From positions 11,719,501-11,783,500 of the forward strand of contig NW_027478166.1 in NCBI RefSeq assembly GCF_051020975.1: 64,000 bases of DNA, written 5' to 3'. A program made the translations under genes and the position numbers. The notes under the pieces are model-generated. The model was given only the letters and a program-made list of their open reading frames with translations. It ran no database searches and was not told the origin of the DNA. The stretch is from Osmia lignaria lignaria (lineage: Eukaryota > Arthropoda > Insecta > Hymenoptera > Megachilidae). Positions 12,401 to 26,200 of this stretch are shown piece after piece. Each line of letters begins with the position of its first letter. The first letter of the stretch is position 1.

Positions 12401-12559
12401 AGATACAGAAACACCGTGGCCCCTTTCTTTGAGATAACTCTGCACTATTGCGAGCTGTAAATGCCACTTCCAGCTTAGCTGTGCAGAAGAAGAACAACAA
12501 GAAGAAGAAATATCTCGAAATATGTCCGTCAGGCCCCTTCCCTTGAGATAAATCTGCAA
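6444..12559. repeat. Higher-order unit copy a, 19 monomers (6.1 kb)
   Basis: This stretch aligns monomer by monomer with 12561-18676 at an offset of 6,117 bp (19 x 322 minus 1). The missing base is the deletion near 11318 (GACCTGTTTGTAG), which recurs at 17435 and 25162. Similarity starts just after the CACATATCTCGG variant near 6440 and ends near 12550, where copy a has GAGATAAATC and copy b GAGATATATC. Copy a carries changes absent from copies b and c, seen at 8200 (C against T), 8561 (A against T) and 10991 (C against G), so b and c are closer relatives. Unlike them, copy a is followed directly by the next 19-mer without the extra five monomers. Confidence 0.85.
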
Positions 12560-15500
12560 ATATCTCGGAAACGAAGCGAGCTATGGCAAAATGTTAAGAG
12601 ACGTTTTTTGTAGAGAATTATGTTTCCTACTATTTATGTTCTATGATATTTTTTGATCCGAAGCGTAGTTTTCGAGATATATCGAGATATTTAAAAGTTC
12701 CGAAGCCGCACCAACATAATAGGGATACAGAAACACCGTGGCCCCTTTCTTTGAGATAACTCTGCACTAGTGCGAGCCGCAAATGCCACTTCCAGCTTAG
12801 CTGTGCAGAAGAAGAACAACAAGAAGAAGAAATATCTCGAAATATGTCCGTCAGGCCCCTTCCCTTGAGATAAATCTGCACATATCTCGGAAACGAAGCG
12901 AGCTATGGCAAAATGTTAAGAGACGTTTTTTGTAGAGAATTATGTTTCCTACTTTTTATGTTCTATGATATTTTTTGATCAGATGCGTAGTTTTCGAGAT
13001 ATATCGAGATATTTAAAAGTTCCGAAGCCGCACCAACATAATAGGGATACAGAAACACCGTGGCCCCTTTCTTTGAGATAACTCTGCACTAGTGCGAGCC
13101 GCAAATGCCACTTCCAGCTTAGCTGTGCAGAAGAAGAACAACAAGAAGAAGAAATATCTCGAAATATGTCCGTCAGGCCCCTTCCCTTGAGATAAATCTG
13201 CAAATATCTCGGAAACGAAGCGAGCTATGGCAAAATGTTAAGAGACCTTTTTTGTAGAGAATAAAGTTTCCTACTTTTTATGTTGTATGATATTTTTTGA
13301 TCAGATGCGTATTTCTCGAGATATATCAAGATATTTAAAAGTTCCGAAGCCGCACCAACATAATAGAGATACAGAAACACCGTGGCCCCTTTCTTTGAGA
13401 TAACTCTGCACTATTGCGAGCTGCAAATGCCACTTCCAGCTTAGCTGTGCAGAGGAAGAACAACAAGAAGAAGAAGTATCTCGAAATATGTCCGTCAGGT
13501 CCGTTCCTTTGAGCTGAATCTGCAAATATCTCGGACACGAAGCGAGCGATGGCAAAATGTAAAGAGACGTTTTTTGTAGAGAATTATCTTTCCTACAATT
13601 TATGTTCTATGATATTTTTTGATCAGAAGCGTAGTTTTCGAGATATATCGAGATATTTAAAAGTTCCGAAGCCGCACCAACATAATAGAGATACAGAAAC
13701 ACCGTGGCCCCTTTCTTTGAGATAACTCTGCACTAGTGCGAGCCGCAAATGCCACTTCCAGCTTAGCTGTGCAGAAGAAGAACAACAAGAAGAAGAAATA
13801 TCTCGAAATATGTCCGTCAGGCCCCTTCCCTTGAGATAAATCTGCAAATATCTCGGAAACCAAGCGAGCTATGGCAAAATGTTAAGAGACCTTTTTTGTA
13901 GAGAATTAAGTTTCCTACTTTTTATGTTCTATGATATCTTTTGATCAGATGCGTAGTTCTCGAGATATATCAAGATATTTAAAAGTTCCGAAGCCGCACC
14001 AACATAATAGAGATACAGAAACACCGTGGCCCCTTTCTTTGAGATAACTCTGCACTATTGCGAGCTGTAAATGCCACTTCCAGCTTAGCTGTGCAGAAGA
14101 AGAACAACAAGAAGAAGAAATATCTCGAAATATGTCCGTCAGGCCCCTTCCCTTGAGATATATCTGCAAATATCTCGGAAACGAAGCGAGCTATGGCAAA
14201 ATGTTAACAGACCTTTTTTGTAGAGAATTAAGTTTCCTACTTTTTATCTTCTACGATATTTTTTGATCAGATGCGTAGTTCTCGAGATATATCAAGATAT
14301 TTAAAAGTTCCGAAGCTGCACCAACATAATAGAGATACAGAAACACCGTGGCCCCTTTCATTGAGATAACTCTGCACTATTGCGAGCTGTAAATGCCACT
14401 TCCAGCTTAGCTGTGCAGAAGAAGAACAACAAGAAGAAGAAATATCTCGAAATATGTCCGTCAGGCCCCTTCCCTTGAGATAAATATGCAAATATCTCGG
14501 AAACGAAGCGAGCTATGGCAAAATGTTAAGAGACCTTTTTTGTAGAGAATTAGGTTTCCTACTTTTTATGTTCTATGATATTTTTTGATCAGATGCGTAG
14601 TTCTCGAGATATATCAAGATATTTAAAAGTTCCGAAGCCGCACCAACATAATAGAGATACAGAAACACCGTGGCCCCTCTCTTTGAGATAACTCTGCACT
14701 ATTGCGAGCTGGAAATGCCACTTCCAGTTTAGCTGTGCAGAAGAAGAACAACAAGAAGAAGAAATATCTCGGAATATGTCCGTCAGGCCCCCTCCCTTGA
14801 GATAAATCTGCAAATATCTCGGAAACGAAGCGAGCTATGGCAAAATGTTAAGAGACCTTTTTTGTAGAGAATTATGTTTCCTACAATTTATGTTCTATGA
14901 TATTTTTTGATCAGAAGCGTAGTTTTCGAGATATATCGAGATATTTAAAAGTTCCGAAGCCGCACCAACATAATAGGGATACAGAAACACCGTGGCCCCT
15001 TTCTTTGAGATAACTCTGCACTAGTGCGAGCCGCAAATGCCACTTCCACCTTAGCTGTGCAGAAGAAGAACAACAAGAAGAAGGAATATCTCGAAATATG
15101 TCCGTCAGGCCCCTTCCCTTGAGATAAATCTGCAAATATCTCGGAAACGAAGCGAGCTATGGCAAAATGTTGAGAGACCTTTTTTGTAGAGACTTAAGTT
15201 TCCTACTTTTTATGTTCTATGATATTTTTTGATCAGATGCGTAGTTCTCGAGATATATCAAGATATTTAAAAGTTCCGAAGCCGCACCAACATAATAGAG
15301 ATACAGAAACACCGTGGCCCCTCTCTTTGAGATAACTCTGCACTATTGCGAGCTGGAAATGCCACTTCCAGTTTAGCTGTGCAGAAGAAGAACAACAAGA
15401 AGAAGAAATATCTCGAAATATGTCCGTCAGGCCCCTTCCCTTGAGATATATCTGCAAATATCTCGGAAACGAAGCGAGCTATGGCAAAATGTTAGGAGAC

Positions 15501-18500
15501 CTTTTTTGTAGAGAATTATGTTTCCTACAATTTATGTTCTATGATATGTTTTGATCAGAAGCGTAGTTTTCGAGATATATCGAGATATTTAAAAGTTCCG
15601 AAGCCGCACCAACATAATAGAGATACAGAAACACCGTGGCCCCTTTCGTTGAGATAACTCTGCACTAGTGCGAGCCGCAAATGCCACTTCCAGCTTAGCT
15701 GTGCAGAAGAAGAACAACAAGAAGAAGAAATATCTCGAAATATGTCCGTCAGGCCCCTTCCCTTGAGATAAATCTGCAAATATCTCGGAAACGAAGCGAG
15801 CTATGGCAAAATGTTAAGAGACGTTTTTTGTAGAGAATTATGTTTCCTACAATTTATGTTCTATGATATTTTTTGATCAGAAGCGTAGTTTTCGAGATAT
15901 ATCGAGATATTTAAAAGTTCCGAAGCCGCACCAACATAATAGGGATACAGAAACACCGTGGCCCCTTTCTTTGAGATAACTCTGCACTAGTGCGAGCCGC
16001 AAATGCCACTTCCAGCTTAGCTGTGCAGAAGAAGAACAACAAGAAGAAGAAATATCTCGAAATATGTCCGTCAGGCCCCTTCCCTTGAGATAAATCTGCA
16101 AATATCTCGGAAACGAAGCGAGCTATGGCAAAATGTTGAGAGATCTTTTTTGTAGAGAATTAAGTTTCCTACTTTTTATGTTCTATGATATTTTTTGATC
16201 AGATGCGTAGTTCTCGAGATATATCAAGATATTTAAAAGTTCCGAAGCCGCACCAACATAATAGAGATACAGAAACACCGTGGCCCCTCTCTTTGAGATA
16301 ACTCTGCACTATTGCGAGCTGTAAATGCCACTTCCAGCTTAGCTGTGCAGAAGAAGAACAACAAGAAGAAGAAATATCTCGAAATATGTCCGTCAGGCCC
16401 CTTCCCTTGAGATAAATCTGCAAATATCTCGGAAACGAAGCGAGCTATGGCAAAATGTTAAGAGACCTTTTTTGTAGAGAATTATGTTTCCTACAATTTA
16501 TGTTCTATGATATTTTTTGATCAGAAGCGTAGTTTTCGAGATATATCGAGATATTTAAAAGTTCCGAAGCCGCACCAACATAATAGGGATACAGAAACAC
16601 CGTGGCCCCTTTCTTTGAGATAACTCTGCACTAGTGCGAGCCGCAAATGCCACTTCCAGCTTAGCTGTGCAGAAGAAGAACAACAAGAAGAAGAAATATC
16701 TCGAAATATGTCCGCCAGGCCCCTTCCCTTGAGATAAATCTGCAAATATCTCGGAAACGAAGCGAGCTATGGCCAATTGTTAAGAGACCTTTTTTGTAGA
16801 GAATTAAGTTTCCTACTTTTTATGTTTTATGATATTTTTTGATCAGATGCGTAGTTCTCGAGATATATCAAGATATTTAAAAGTTCCGAAGCCGCACCAA
16901 CATAATAGGGATACAGAAACACCGTGGCCCCTTTCTTTGAGATAACTCTGCACTATTGGGAGCTGTAAATGCCACTTCCAGCTTAGCTGTGCAGAAGAAG
17001 AACAACAAGAAGAAGACATATCTCGAAATATGTCCGTCAGGCCCCTTCCCTTGAGATATATCTGCAAATATCTCGGAAACGAAGCGAGCTATGGCAAAAT
17101 GTTAAGAGACCTTTTTTGTAGAGAATTATGTTTCCTACAATTTATGTTCTATGATATTTTTTGATCAGAAGCGTAGTTTTCGAGATATATCGAGATATTT
17201 AAAAGTTCCAAAGCCGCACCAACATAATAGAGATACAGAAACACCGTGGCCCCTTTCTTTGAGATAACTCTGCACTATTGCGAACTGCAAATGCCACTTC
17301 CAGCTTAGCTGTGCAGAGGAAGAACAACAAGAAGAAGAAATATCTCGAAATATGTCCGTCAGGCCCCTTCCCTTGAGATATATCTGCAAATATCTCGGAA
17401 ACGAAGCGAGCTATGGCAAAATGTTAAGAGACCTGTTTGTAGAGAATTATGTTTCCTACAATTTATGTTCTATGATATTTTTTGAGCAGAAGCGTAGTTT
17501 TCGAGATATATCGAGATATTTAAAAGTTCCGAAGCCGCACCAACATAATAGGGATACAGAAACACCGTGGCCCCTTTCTTTGAGATAACTCTGCAGTATT
17601 GCGAGCTGTAAATGCCACTTCCAGCTTAGCTGTGCAGAAGAAGAACAACAAGAAGAAGAAATATCTCGAAATATGTCCGTCAGGCCCCTTCCCTTGAGAT
17701 ATATCTGCAAATATCTCGGAAACGAAGCGAGCTATGGCAAAATGTTAAGAGACCTTTTTTGTAGAGAATTATGTTTCCTACAATTTATGTTCTATGATAT
17801 TTTTTGATCAGAAGCGTAGTTTTCGAGATATATCGAGATATTTAAAAGTTCCAAAGCCGCACCAACATAATAGAGATACAGAAACACCGTGGCCCCTTTC
17901 TTTGAGATAACTCTGCACTATTGCGAACTGCAAATGCCACTTCCAGCTTAGCTGTGCAGAGGAAGAACAACAAGAAGAAGAAATATCTCGAAATATGTCC
18001 GTCAGGCCCCTTCCCTTGAGATATATCTGCAAATATCTCGGAAACGAAGCGAGCTATGGCAAAATGTTTAGAGACCTTTTTTGTAGAGAATTATGTTTCC
18101 TACAATTTATGTTCTATGATATTTTTTGAGCAGAAGCGTAGTTGTCGAGATATATCGAGATATTTAAAAGTTCCGAAGCCGCACCAACATAATAGGGATA
18201 CAGAAACACCGTGGCCCCTTTCTTTGAGATAACTCTGCAGTATTGCGAGCTGTAAATGCCACTTCCAGCTTAGCTGTGCAGAAGAAGAACAACAAGAAGA
18301 AGAAATATCTCGAAATATGTCCGTCAGGCCCCTTCCCTTGAGATAAATCTGCAAATATCTCGGAAACGAAGAGAGCTATGGCAAAATGTTAAGAGACCTT
18401 TTTTGTAGAGAATTAAGTTTCCTACTTTTTATGTTGTATCATATTTTTTGATCTGATGCGTAGTTCTCGAGATATATCAAGATATTTAAAAGTTCCGAAG

Positions 18501-18676
18501 CCGCACCAACATAATAGAGATACAGAAACACCGTGGCCCCTTTCTTTGAGATAACTCTGCACTATTGCGAGCTGTAAATGCCACTTCCAGCTTAGCTGTG
18601 CAGAAGAAGAACAACAAGAAGAAGAAATATCTCGAAATATGTCCGTCAGGCCCCTTCCCTTGAGATATATCTGCAA
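12560..18676. repeat. Higher-order unit copy b, 19-monomer part (6.1 kb)
   Basis: Second copy of the 19-monomer unit, carrying the same ordered series of marker monomers as copy a: the D-type monomer near 13500, the CGGAAACCAAGC variant near 13860, the TTATCTTCTACG variant near 14245, the CCAATTG variant near 16775 and the 1-bp deletion at 17435. Together with the following five monomers it forms a 24-monomer unit of 7,727 bp that recurs at 20287-27662. The monomer translations of b and c that I compared are identical throughout, indicating a very recent duplication. Confidence 0.85.
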
Positions 18677-20286
18677 ATATCTCGGAAACGAAGCGAGCTA
18701 TGGCAAAATGTTAACAGACCTTTTTTGTAGAGAATTATGTTTCCTACAATTTATGTTCTATGATATTTTTTGATCAGAAGCGTAGTTTTCGAGATATATC
18801 GAGATATTTAAAAGTTCCGAAGCCGCACCAACATAATAGAGATACAGAAACACCGTGGCCCCTTTCGTTGAGATAACTCTGCACTAGTGCGAGCCGCAAA
18901 TGCCACTTCCAGCTTAGCTGTGCAGAAGAAGAACAACAAGAAGAAGAAATATCTCGAAATATGTCCGTCAGGCCCCTTCCCTTGAGATAAATCTGCAAAT
19001 ATCTCGGAAACGAAGCGAGCTATGGCAAAATGTTAAGAGACGTTTTTTGTAGAGAATTATGTTTCCTACAATTTATGTTCTATGATATTTTTTGATCAGA
19101 AGCGTAGTTTTCGAGATATATCGAGATATTTAAAAGTTCCGAAGCCGCACCAACATAATAGGGATACAGAAACACCGTGGCCCCTTTATTTGAGATAACT
19201 CTGCACTAGTGCGAGCCGCAAATGCCACTTCCACCTTAGCTGTGCAGAAGAAGAACAACAAGAAGAAGAAATATCTCGAAATATGTCCGTCAGGCCCCTT
19301 CCATTGAGATAAATCTGCAAATATCTCGGAAACGAAGCGAGCTATGGCCAATTATTAAGAGACCTTTTTTGTAGAGAATTAAGTTTCCTACTTTTTATGT
19401 TCTATGATATTTTTTGATCAGATGCGTAGTTCTCGAGATATATCAAGATATTTAAAACTTCCGAAGCCGCACCAACATAATAGAGATACAGAAACACCGT
19501 GGCCCCTCTCTTTGAGATAACTCTGCACTATTGCGAGCTGTAAATGCCACTTCCAGCTTAGCTGTGCAGAAGAAGAACAACAAGAAGAAGACATATCTCG
19601 AAATATGTCCGTCAGGCCCCTTCCCTTGAGATATATCTGCAAATATCTCGGAAACGAAGCGAGCTATGGCAAAATGTTAAGAGACCTTTTTTGTAGAGAA
19701 TTATGTTTCCTACAATTTATGTTCTATGATATTTTTTGATCAGAAGCGTAGTTTTCGAGATATATCGAGATATTTAAAAGTTCCAAAGCCGCACCAACAT
19801 AATAGAGATACAGAAACACCGTGGCCCCTTTCTTTGAGATAACTCTGCACTATTGCGAGCTGCAAATGCCACTTCCAGCTTAGCTGTGCAGAGGAAGAAC
19901 AACAAGAAGAAGAAATATCTCGAAATATGTCCGTCAGGCCCCTTCCCTTGAGATAAATCTGCAAATATCTCGGAAACGAAGAGAGCTATGGCAAAATGTT
20001 AAGAGACCTTTTTTGTAGAGAATTAAGTTTCCTACTTTTTATGTTGTATCATATTTTTTGATCTGATGCGTAGTTCTCGAGATATATCAAGATATTTAAA
20101 AGTTCCGAAGCCGCACCAACATAATAGAGATACAGAAACACCGTGGCCCCTTTCTTTGAGATAACTCTGCACTATTGCGAGCTGTAAATGCCACTTCCAG
20201 CTTAGCTGTGCAGAAGAAGAACAACAAGAAGAAGAAATATCTCGAAATATGTCCGTCAGGCCCCTTCCCTTGAGATAAATCTGCAA
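18677..20286. repeat. Five extra monomers converting the 19-mer into a 24-mer
   Basis: Five monomers follow copy b and recur after copy c (from 26404). Their markers match, in order but with gaps, monomers of the preceding 19-mer: 18774 resembles 15555 (TTTCGTTGAG variant), 19096 resembles 16521 (GGCCAATT), 19418 resembles 16843 (AAGAAGACATATC), 19740 resembles 17165 (TTCCAAAGCC), and 20032 resembles 18422 (TTGTATCATATT, GATCTGATG). They therefore look like a shortened second copy of the last ten monomers with five deleted, later amplified with the whole. This is inference from shared variants. Confidence 0.7.
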
Positions 20287-23200
20287 ATATCTCGGAAACG
20301 AAGCGAGCTATGGCAAAATGTTAAGAGACGTTTTTTGTAGAGAATTATGTTTCCTACTATTTATGTTCTATGATATTTTTTGATCCGAAGCGTAGTTTTC
20401 GAGATATATCGAGATATTTAAAAGTTCCGAAGCCGCACCAACATAATAGGGATACAGAAACACCGTGGCCCCTTTCTTTGAGATAACTCTGCACTAGTGC
20501 GAGCCGCAAATGCCACTTCCAGCTTAGCTGTGCAGAAGAAGAACAACAAGAAGAAGAAATATCTCGAAATATGTCCGTCAGGCCCCTTCCCTTGAGATAA
20601 ATCTGCACATATCTCGGAAACGAAGCGAGCTATGGCAAAATGTTAAGAGACGTTTTTTGTAGAGAATTATGTTTCCTACTTTTTATGTTCTATGATATTT
20701 TTTGATCAGATGCGTAGTTTTCGAGATATATCGAGATATTTAAAAGTTCCGAAGCCGCACCAACATAATAGGGATACAGAAACACCGTGGCCCCTTTCTT
20801 TGAGATAACTCTGCACTAGTGCGAGCCGCAAATGCCACTTCCAGCTTAGCTGTGCAGAAGAAGAACAACAAGAAGAAGAAATATCTCGAAATATGTCCGT
20901 CAGGCCCCTTCCCTTGAGATAAATCTGCAAATATCTCGGAAACGAAGCGAGCTATGGCAAAATGTTAAGAGACCTTTTTTGTAGAGAATAAAGTTTCCTA
21001 CTTTTTATGTTGTATGATATTTTTTGATCAGATGCGTATTTCTCGAGATATATCAAGATATTTAAAAGTTCCGAAGCCGCACCAACATAATAGAGATACA
21101 GAAACACCGTGGCCCCTTTCTTTGAGATAACTCTGCACTATTGCGAGCTGCAAATGCCACTTCCAGCTTAGCTGTGCAGAGGAAGAACAACAAGAAGAAG
21201 AAGTATCTCGAAATATGTCCGTCAGGTCCGTTCCTTTGAGCTGAATCTGCAAATATCTCGGACACGAAGCGAGCGATGGCAAAATGTAAAGAGACGTTTT
21301 TTGTAGAGAATTATCTTTCCTACAATTTATGTTCTATGATATTTTTTGATCAGAAGCGTAGTTTTCGAGATATATCGAGATATTTAAAAGTTCCGAAGCC
21401 GCACCAACATAATAGAGATACAGAAACACCGTGGCCCCTTTCTTTGAGATAACTCTGCACTAGTGCGAGCCGCAAATGCCACTTCCAGCTTAGCTGTGCA
21501 GAAGAAGAACAACAAGAAGAAGAAATATCTCGAAATATGTCCGTCAGGCCCCTTCCCTTGAGATAAATCTGCAAATATCTCGGAAACCAAGCGAGCTATG
21601 GCAAAATGTTAAGAGACCTTTTTTGTAGAGAATTAAGTTTCCTACTTTTTATGTTCTATGATATCTTTTGATCAGATGCGTAGTTCTCGAGATATATCAA
21701 GATATTTAAAAGTTCCGAAGCCGCACCAACATAATAGAGATACAGAAACACCGTGGCCCCTTTCTTTGAGATAACTCTGCACTATTGCGAGCTGTAAATG
21801 CCACTTCCAGCTTAGCTGTGCAGAAGAAGAACAACAAGAAGAAGAAATATCTCGAAATATGTCCGTCAGGCCCCTTCCCTTGAGATATATCTGCAAATAT
21901 CTCGGAAACGAAGCGAGCTATGGCAAAATGTTAACAGACCTTTTTTGTAGAGAATTAAGTTTCCTACTTTTTATCTTCTACGATATTTTTTGATCAGATG
22001 CGTAGTTCTCGAGATATATCAAGATATTTAAAAGTTCCGAAGCTGCACCAACATAATAGAGATACAGAAACACCGTGGCCCCTTTCATTGAGATAACTCT
22101 GCACTATTGCGAGCTGTAAATGCCACTTCCAGCTTAGCTGTGCAGAAGAAGAACAACAAGAAGAAGAAATATCTCGAAATATGTCCGTCAGGCCCCTTCC
22201 CTTGAGATAAATATGCAAATATCTCGGAAACGAAGCGAGCTATGGCAAAATGTTAAGAGACCTTTTTTGTAGAGAATTAGGTTTCCTACTTTTTATGTTC
22301 TATGATATTTTTTGATCAGATGCGTAGTTCTCGAGATATATCAAGATATTTAAAAGTTCCGAAGCCGCACCAACATAATAGAGATACAGAAACACCGTGG
22401 CCCCTCTCTTTGAGATAACTCTGCACTATTGCGAGCTGGAAATGCCACTTCCAGTTTAGCTGTGCAGAAGAAGAACAACAAGAAGAAGAAATATCTCGGA
22501 ATATGTCCGTCAGGCCCCCTCCCTTGAGATAAATCTGCAAATATCTCGGAAACGAAGCGAGCTATGGCAAAATGTTAAGAGACCTTTTTTGTAGAGAATT
22601 ATGTTTCCTACAATTTATGTTCTATGATATTTTTTGATCAGAAGCGTAGTTTTCGAGATATATCGAGATATTTAAAAGTTCCGAAGCCGCACCAACATAA
22701 TAGGGATACAGAAACACCGTGGCCCCTTTCTTTGAGATAACTCTGCACTAGTGCGAGCCGCAAATGCCACTTCCACCTTAGCTGTGCAGAAGAAGAACAA
22801 CAAGAAGAAGGAATATCTCGAAATATGTCCGTCAGGCCCCTTCCCTTGAGATAAATCTGCAAATATCTCGGAAACGAAGCGAGCTATGGCAAAATGTTGA
22901 GAGACCTTTTTTGTAGAGACTTAAGTTTCCTACTTTTTATGTTCTATGATATTTTTTGATCAGATGCGTAGTTCTCGAGATATATCAAGATATTTAAAAG
23001 TTCCGAAGCCGCACCAACATAATAGAGATACAGAAACACCGTGGCCCCTCTCTTTGAGATAACTCTGCACTATTGCGAGCTGGAAATGCCACTTCCAGTT
23101 TAGCTGTGCAGAAGAAGAACAACAAGAAGAAGAAATATCTCGAAATATGTCCGTCAGGCCCCTTCCCTTGAGATATATCTGCAAATATCTCGGAAACGAA

Positions 23201-26200
23201 GCGAGCTATGGCAAAATGTTAGGAGACCTTTTTTGTAGAGAATTATGTTTCCTACAATTTATGTTCTATGATATGTTTTGATCAGAAGCGTAGTTTTCGA
23301 GATATATCGAGATATTTAAAAGTTCCGAAGCCGCACCAACATAATAGAGATACAGAAACACCGTGGCCCCTTTCGTTGAGATAACTCTGCACTAGTGCGA
23401 GCCGCAAATGCCACTTCCAGCTTAGCTGTGCAGAAGAAGAACAACAAGAAGAAGAAATATCTCGAAATATGTCCGTCAGGCCCCTTCCCTTGAGATAAAT
23501 CTGCAAATATCTCGGAAACGAAGCGAGCTATGGCAAAATGTTAAGAGACGTTTTTTGTAGAGAATTATGTTTCCTACAATTTATGTTCTATGATATTTTT
23601 TGATCAGAAGCGTAGTTTTCGAGATATATCGAGATATTTAAAAGTTCCGAAGCCGCACCAACATAATAGGGATACAGAAACACCGTGGCCCCTTTCTTTG
23701 AGATAACTCTGCACTAGTGCGAGCCGCAAATGCCACTTCCAGCTTAGCTGTGCAGAAGAAGAACAACAAGAAGAAGAAATATCTCGAAATATGTCCGTCA
23801 GGCCCCTTCCCTTGAGATAAATCTGCAAATATCTCGGAAACGAAGCGAGCTATGGCAAAATGTTGAGAGATCTTTTTTGTAGAGAATTAAGTTTCCTACT
23901 TTTTATGTTCTATGATATTTTTTGATCAGATGCGTAGTTCTCGAGATATATCAAGATATTTAAAAGTTCCGAAGCCGCACCAACATAATAGAGATACAGA
24001 AACACCGTGGCCCCTCTCTTTGAGATAACTCTGCACTATTGCGAGCTGTAAATGCCACTTCCAGCTTAGCTGTGCAGAAGAAGAACAACAAGAAGAAGAA
24101 ATATCTCGAAATATGTCCGTCAGGCCCCTTCCCTTGAGATAAATCTGCAAATATCTCGGAAACGAAGCGAGCTATGGCAAAATGTTAAGAGACCTTTTTT
24201 GTAGAGAATTATGTTTCCTACAATTTATGTTCTATGATATTTTTTGATCAGAAGCGTAGTTTTCGAGATATATCGAGATATTTAAAAGTTCCGAAGCCGC
24301 ACCAACATAATAGGGATACAGAAACACCGTGGCCCCTTTCTTTGAGATAACTCTGCACTAGTGCGAGCCGCAAATGCCACTTCCAGCTTAGCTGTGCAGA
24401 AGAAGAACAACAAGAAGAAGAAATATCTCGAAATATGTCCGCCAGGCCCCTTCCCTTGAGATAAATCTGCAAATATCTCGGAAACGAAGCGAGCTATGGC
24501 CAATTGTTAAGAGACCTTTTTTGTAGAGAATTAAGTTTCCTACTTTTTATGTTTTATGATATTTTTTGATCAGATGCGTAGTTCTCGAGATATATCAAGA
24601 TATTTAAAAGTTCCGAAGCCGCACCAACATAATAGGGATACAGAAACACCGTGGCCCCTTTCTTTGAGATAACTCTGCACTATTGGGAGCTGTAAATGCC
24701 ACTTCCAGCTTAGCTGTGCAGAAGAAGAACAACAAGAAGAAGACATATCTCGAAATATGTCCGTCAGGCCCCTTCCCTTGAGATATATCTGCAAATATCT
24801 CGGAAACGAAGCGAGCTATGGCAAAATGTTAAGAGACCTTTTTTGTAGAGAATTATGTTTCCTACAATTTATGTTCTATGATATTTTTTGATCAGAAGCG
24901 TAGTTTTCGAGATATATCGAGATATTTAAAAGTTCCAAAGCCGCACCAACATAATAGAGATACAGAAACACCGTGGCCCCTTTCTTTGAGATAACTCTGC
25001 ACTATTGCGAACTGCAAATGCCACTTCCAGCTTAGCTGTGCAGAGGAAGAACAACAAGAAGAAGAAATATCTCGAAATATGTCCGTCAGGCCCCTTCCCT
25101 TGAGATATATCTGCAAATATCTCGGAAACGAAGCGAGCTATGGCAAAATGTTAAGAGACCTGTTTGTAGAGAATTATGTTTCCTACAATTTATGTTCTAT
25201 GATATTTTTTGAGCAGAAGCGTAGTTTTCGAGATATATCGAGATATTTAAAAGTTCCGAAGCCGCACCAACATAATAGGGATACAGAAACACCGTGGCCC
25301 CTTTCTTTGAGATAACTCTGCAGTATTGCGAGCTGTAAATGCCACTTCCAGCTTAGCTGTGCAGAAGAAGAACAACAAGAAGAAGAAATATCTCGAAATA
25401 TGTCCGTCAGGCCCCTTCCCTTGAGATATATCTGCAAATATCTCGGAAACGAAGCGAGCTATGGCAAAATGTTAAGAGACCTTTTTTGTAGAGAATTATG
25501 TTTCCTACAATTTATGTTCTATGATATTTTTTGATCAGAAGCGTAGTTTTCGAGATATATCGAGATATTTAAAAGTTCCAAAGCCGCACCAACATAATAG
25601 AGATACAGAAACACCGTGGCCCCTTTCTTTGAGATAACTCTGCACTATTGCGAACTGCAAATGCCACTTCCAGCTTAGCTGTGCAGAGGAAGAACAACAA
25701 GAAGAAGAAATATCTCGAAATATGTCCGTCAGGCCCCTTCCCTTGAGATATATCTGCAAATATCTCGGAAACGAAGCGAGCTATGGCAAAATGTTTAGAG
25801 ACCTTTTTTGTAGAGAATTATGTTTCCTACAATTTATGTTCTATGATATTTTTTGAGCAGAAGCGTAGTTGTCGAGATATATCGAGATATTTAAAAGTTC
25901 CGAAGCCGCACCAACATAATAGGGATACAGAAACACCGTGGCCCCTTTCTTTGAGATAACTCTGCAGTATTGCGAGCTGTAAATGCCACTTCCAGCTTAG
26001 CTGTGCAGAAGAAGAACAACAAGAAGAAGAAATATCTCGAAATATGTCCGTCAGGCCCCTTCCCTTGAGATAAATCTGCAAATATCTCGGAAACGAAGAG
26101 AGCTATGGCAAAATGTTAAGAGACCTTTTTTGTAGAGAATTAAGTTTCCTACTTTTTATGTTGTATCATATTTTTTGATCTGATGCGTAGTTCTCGAGAT

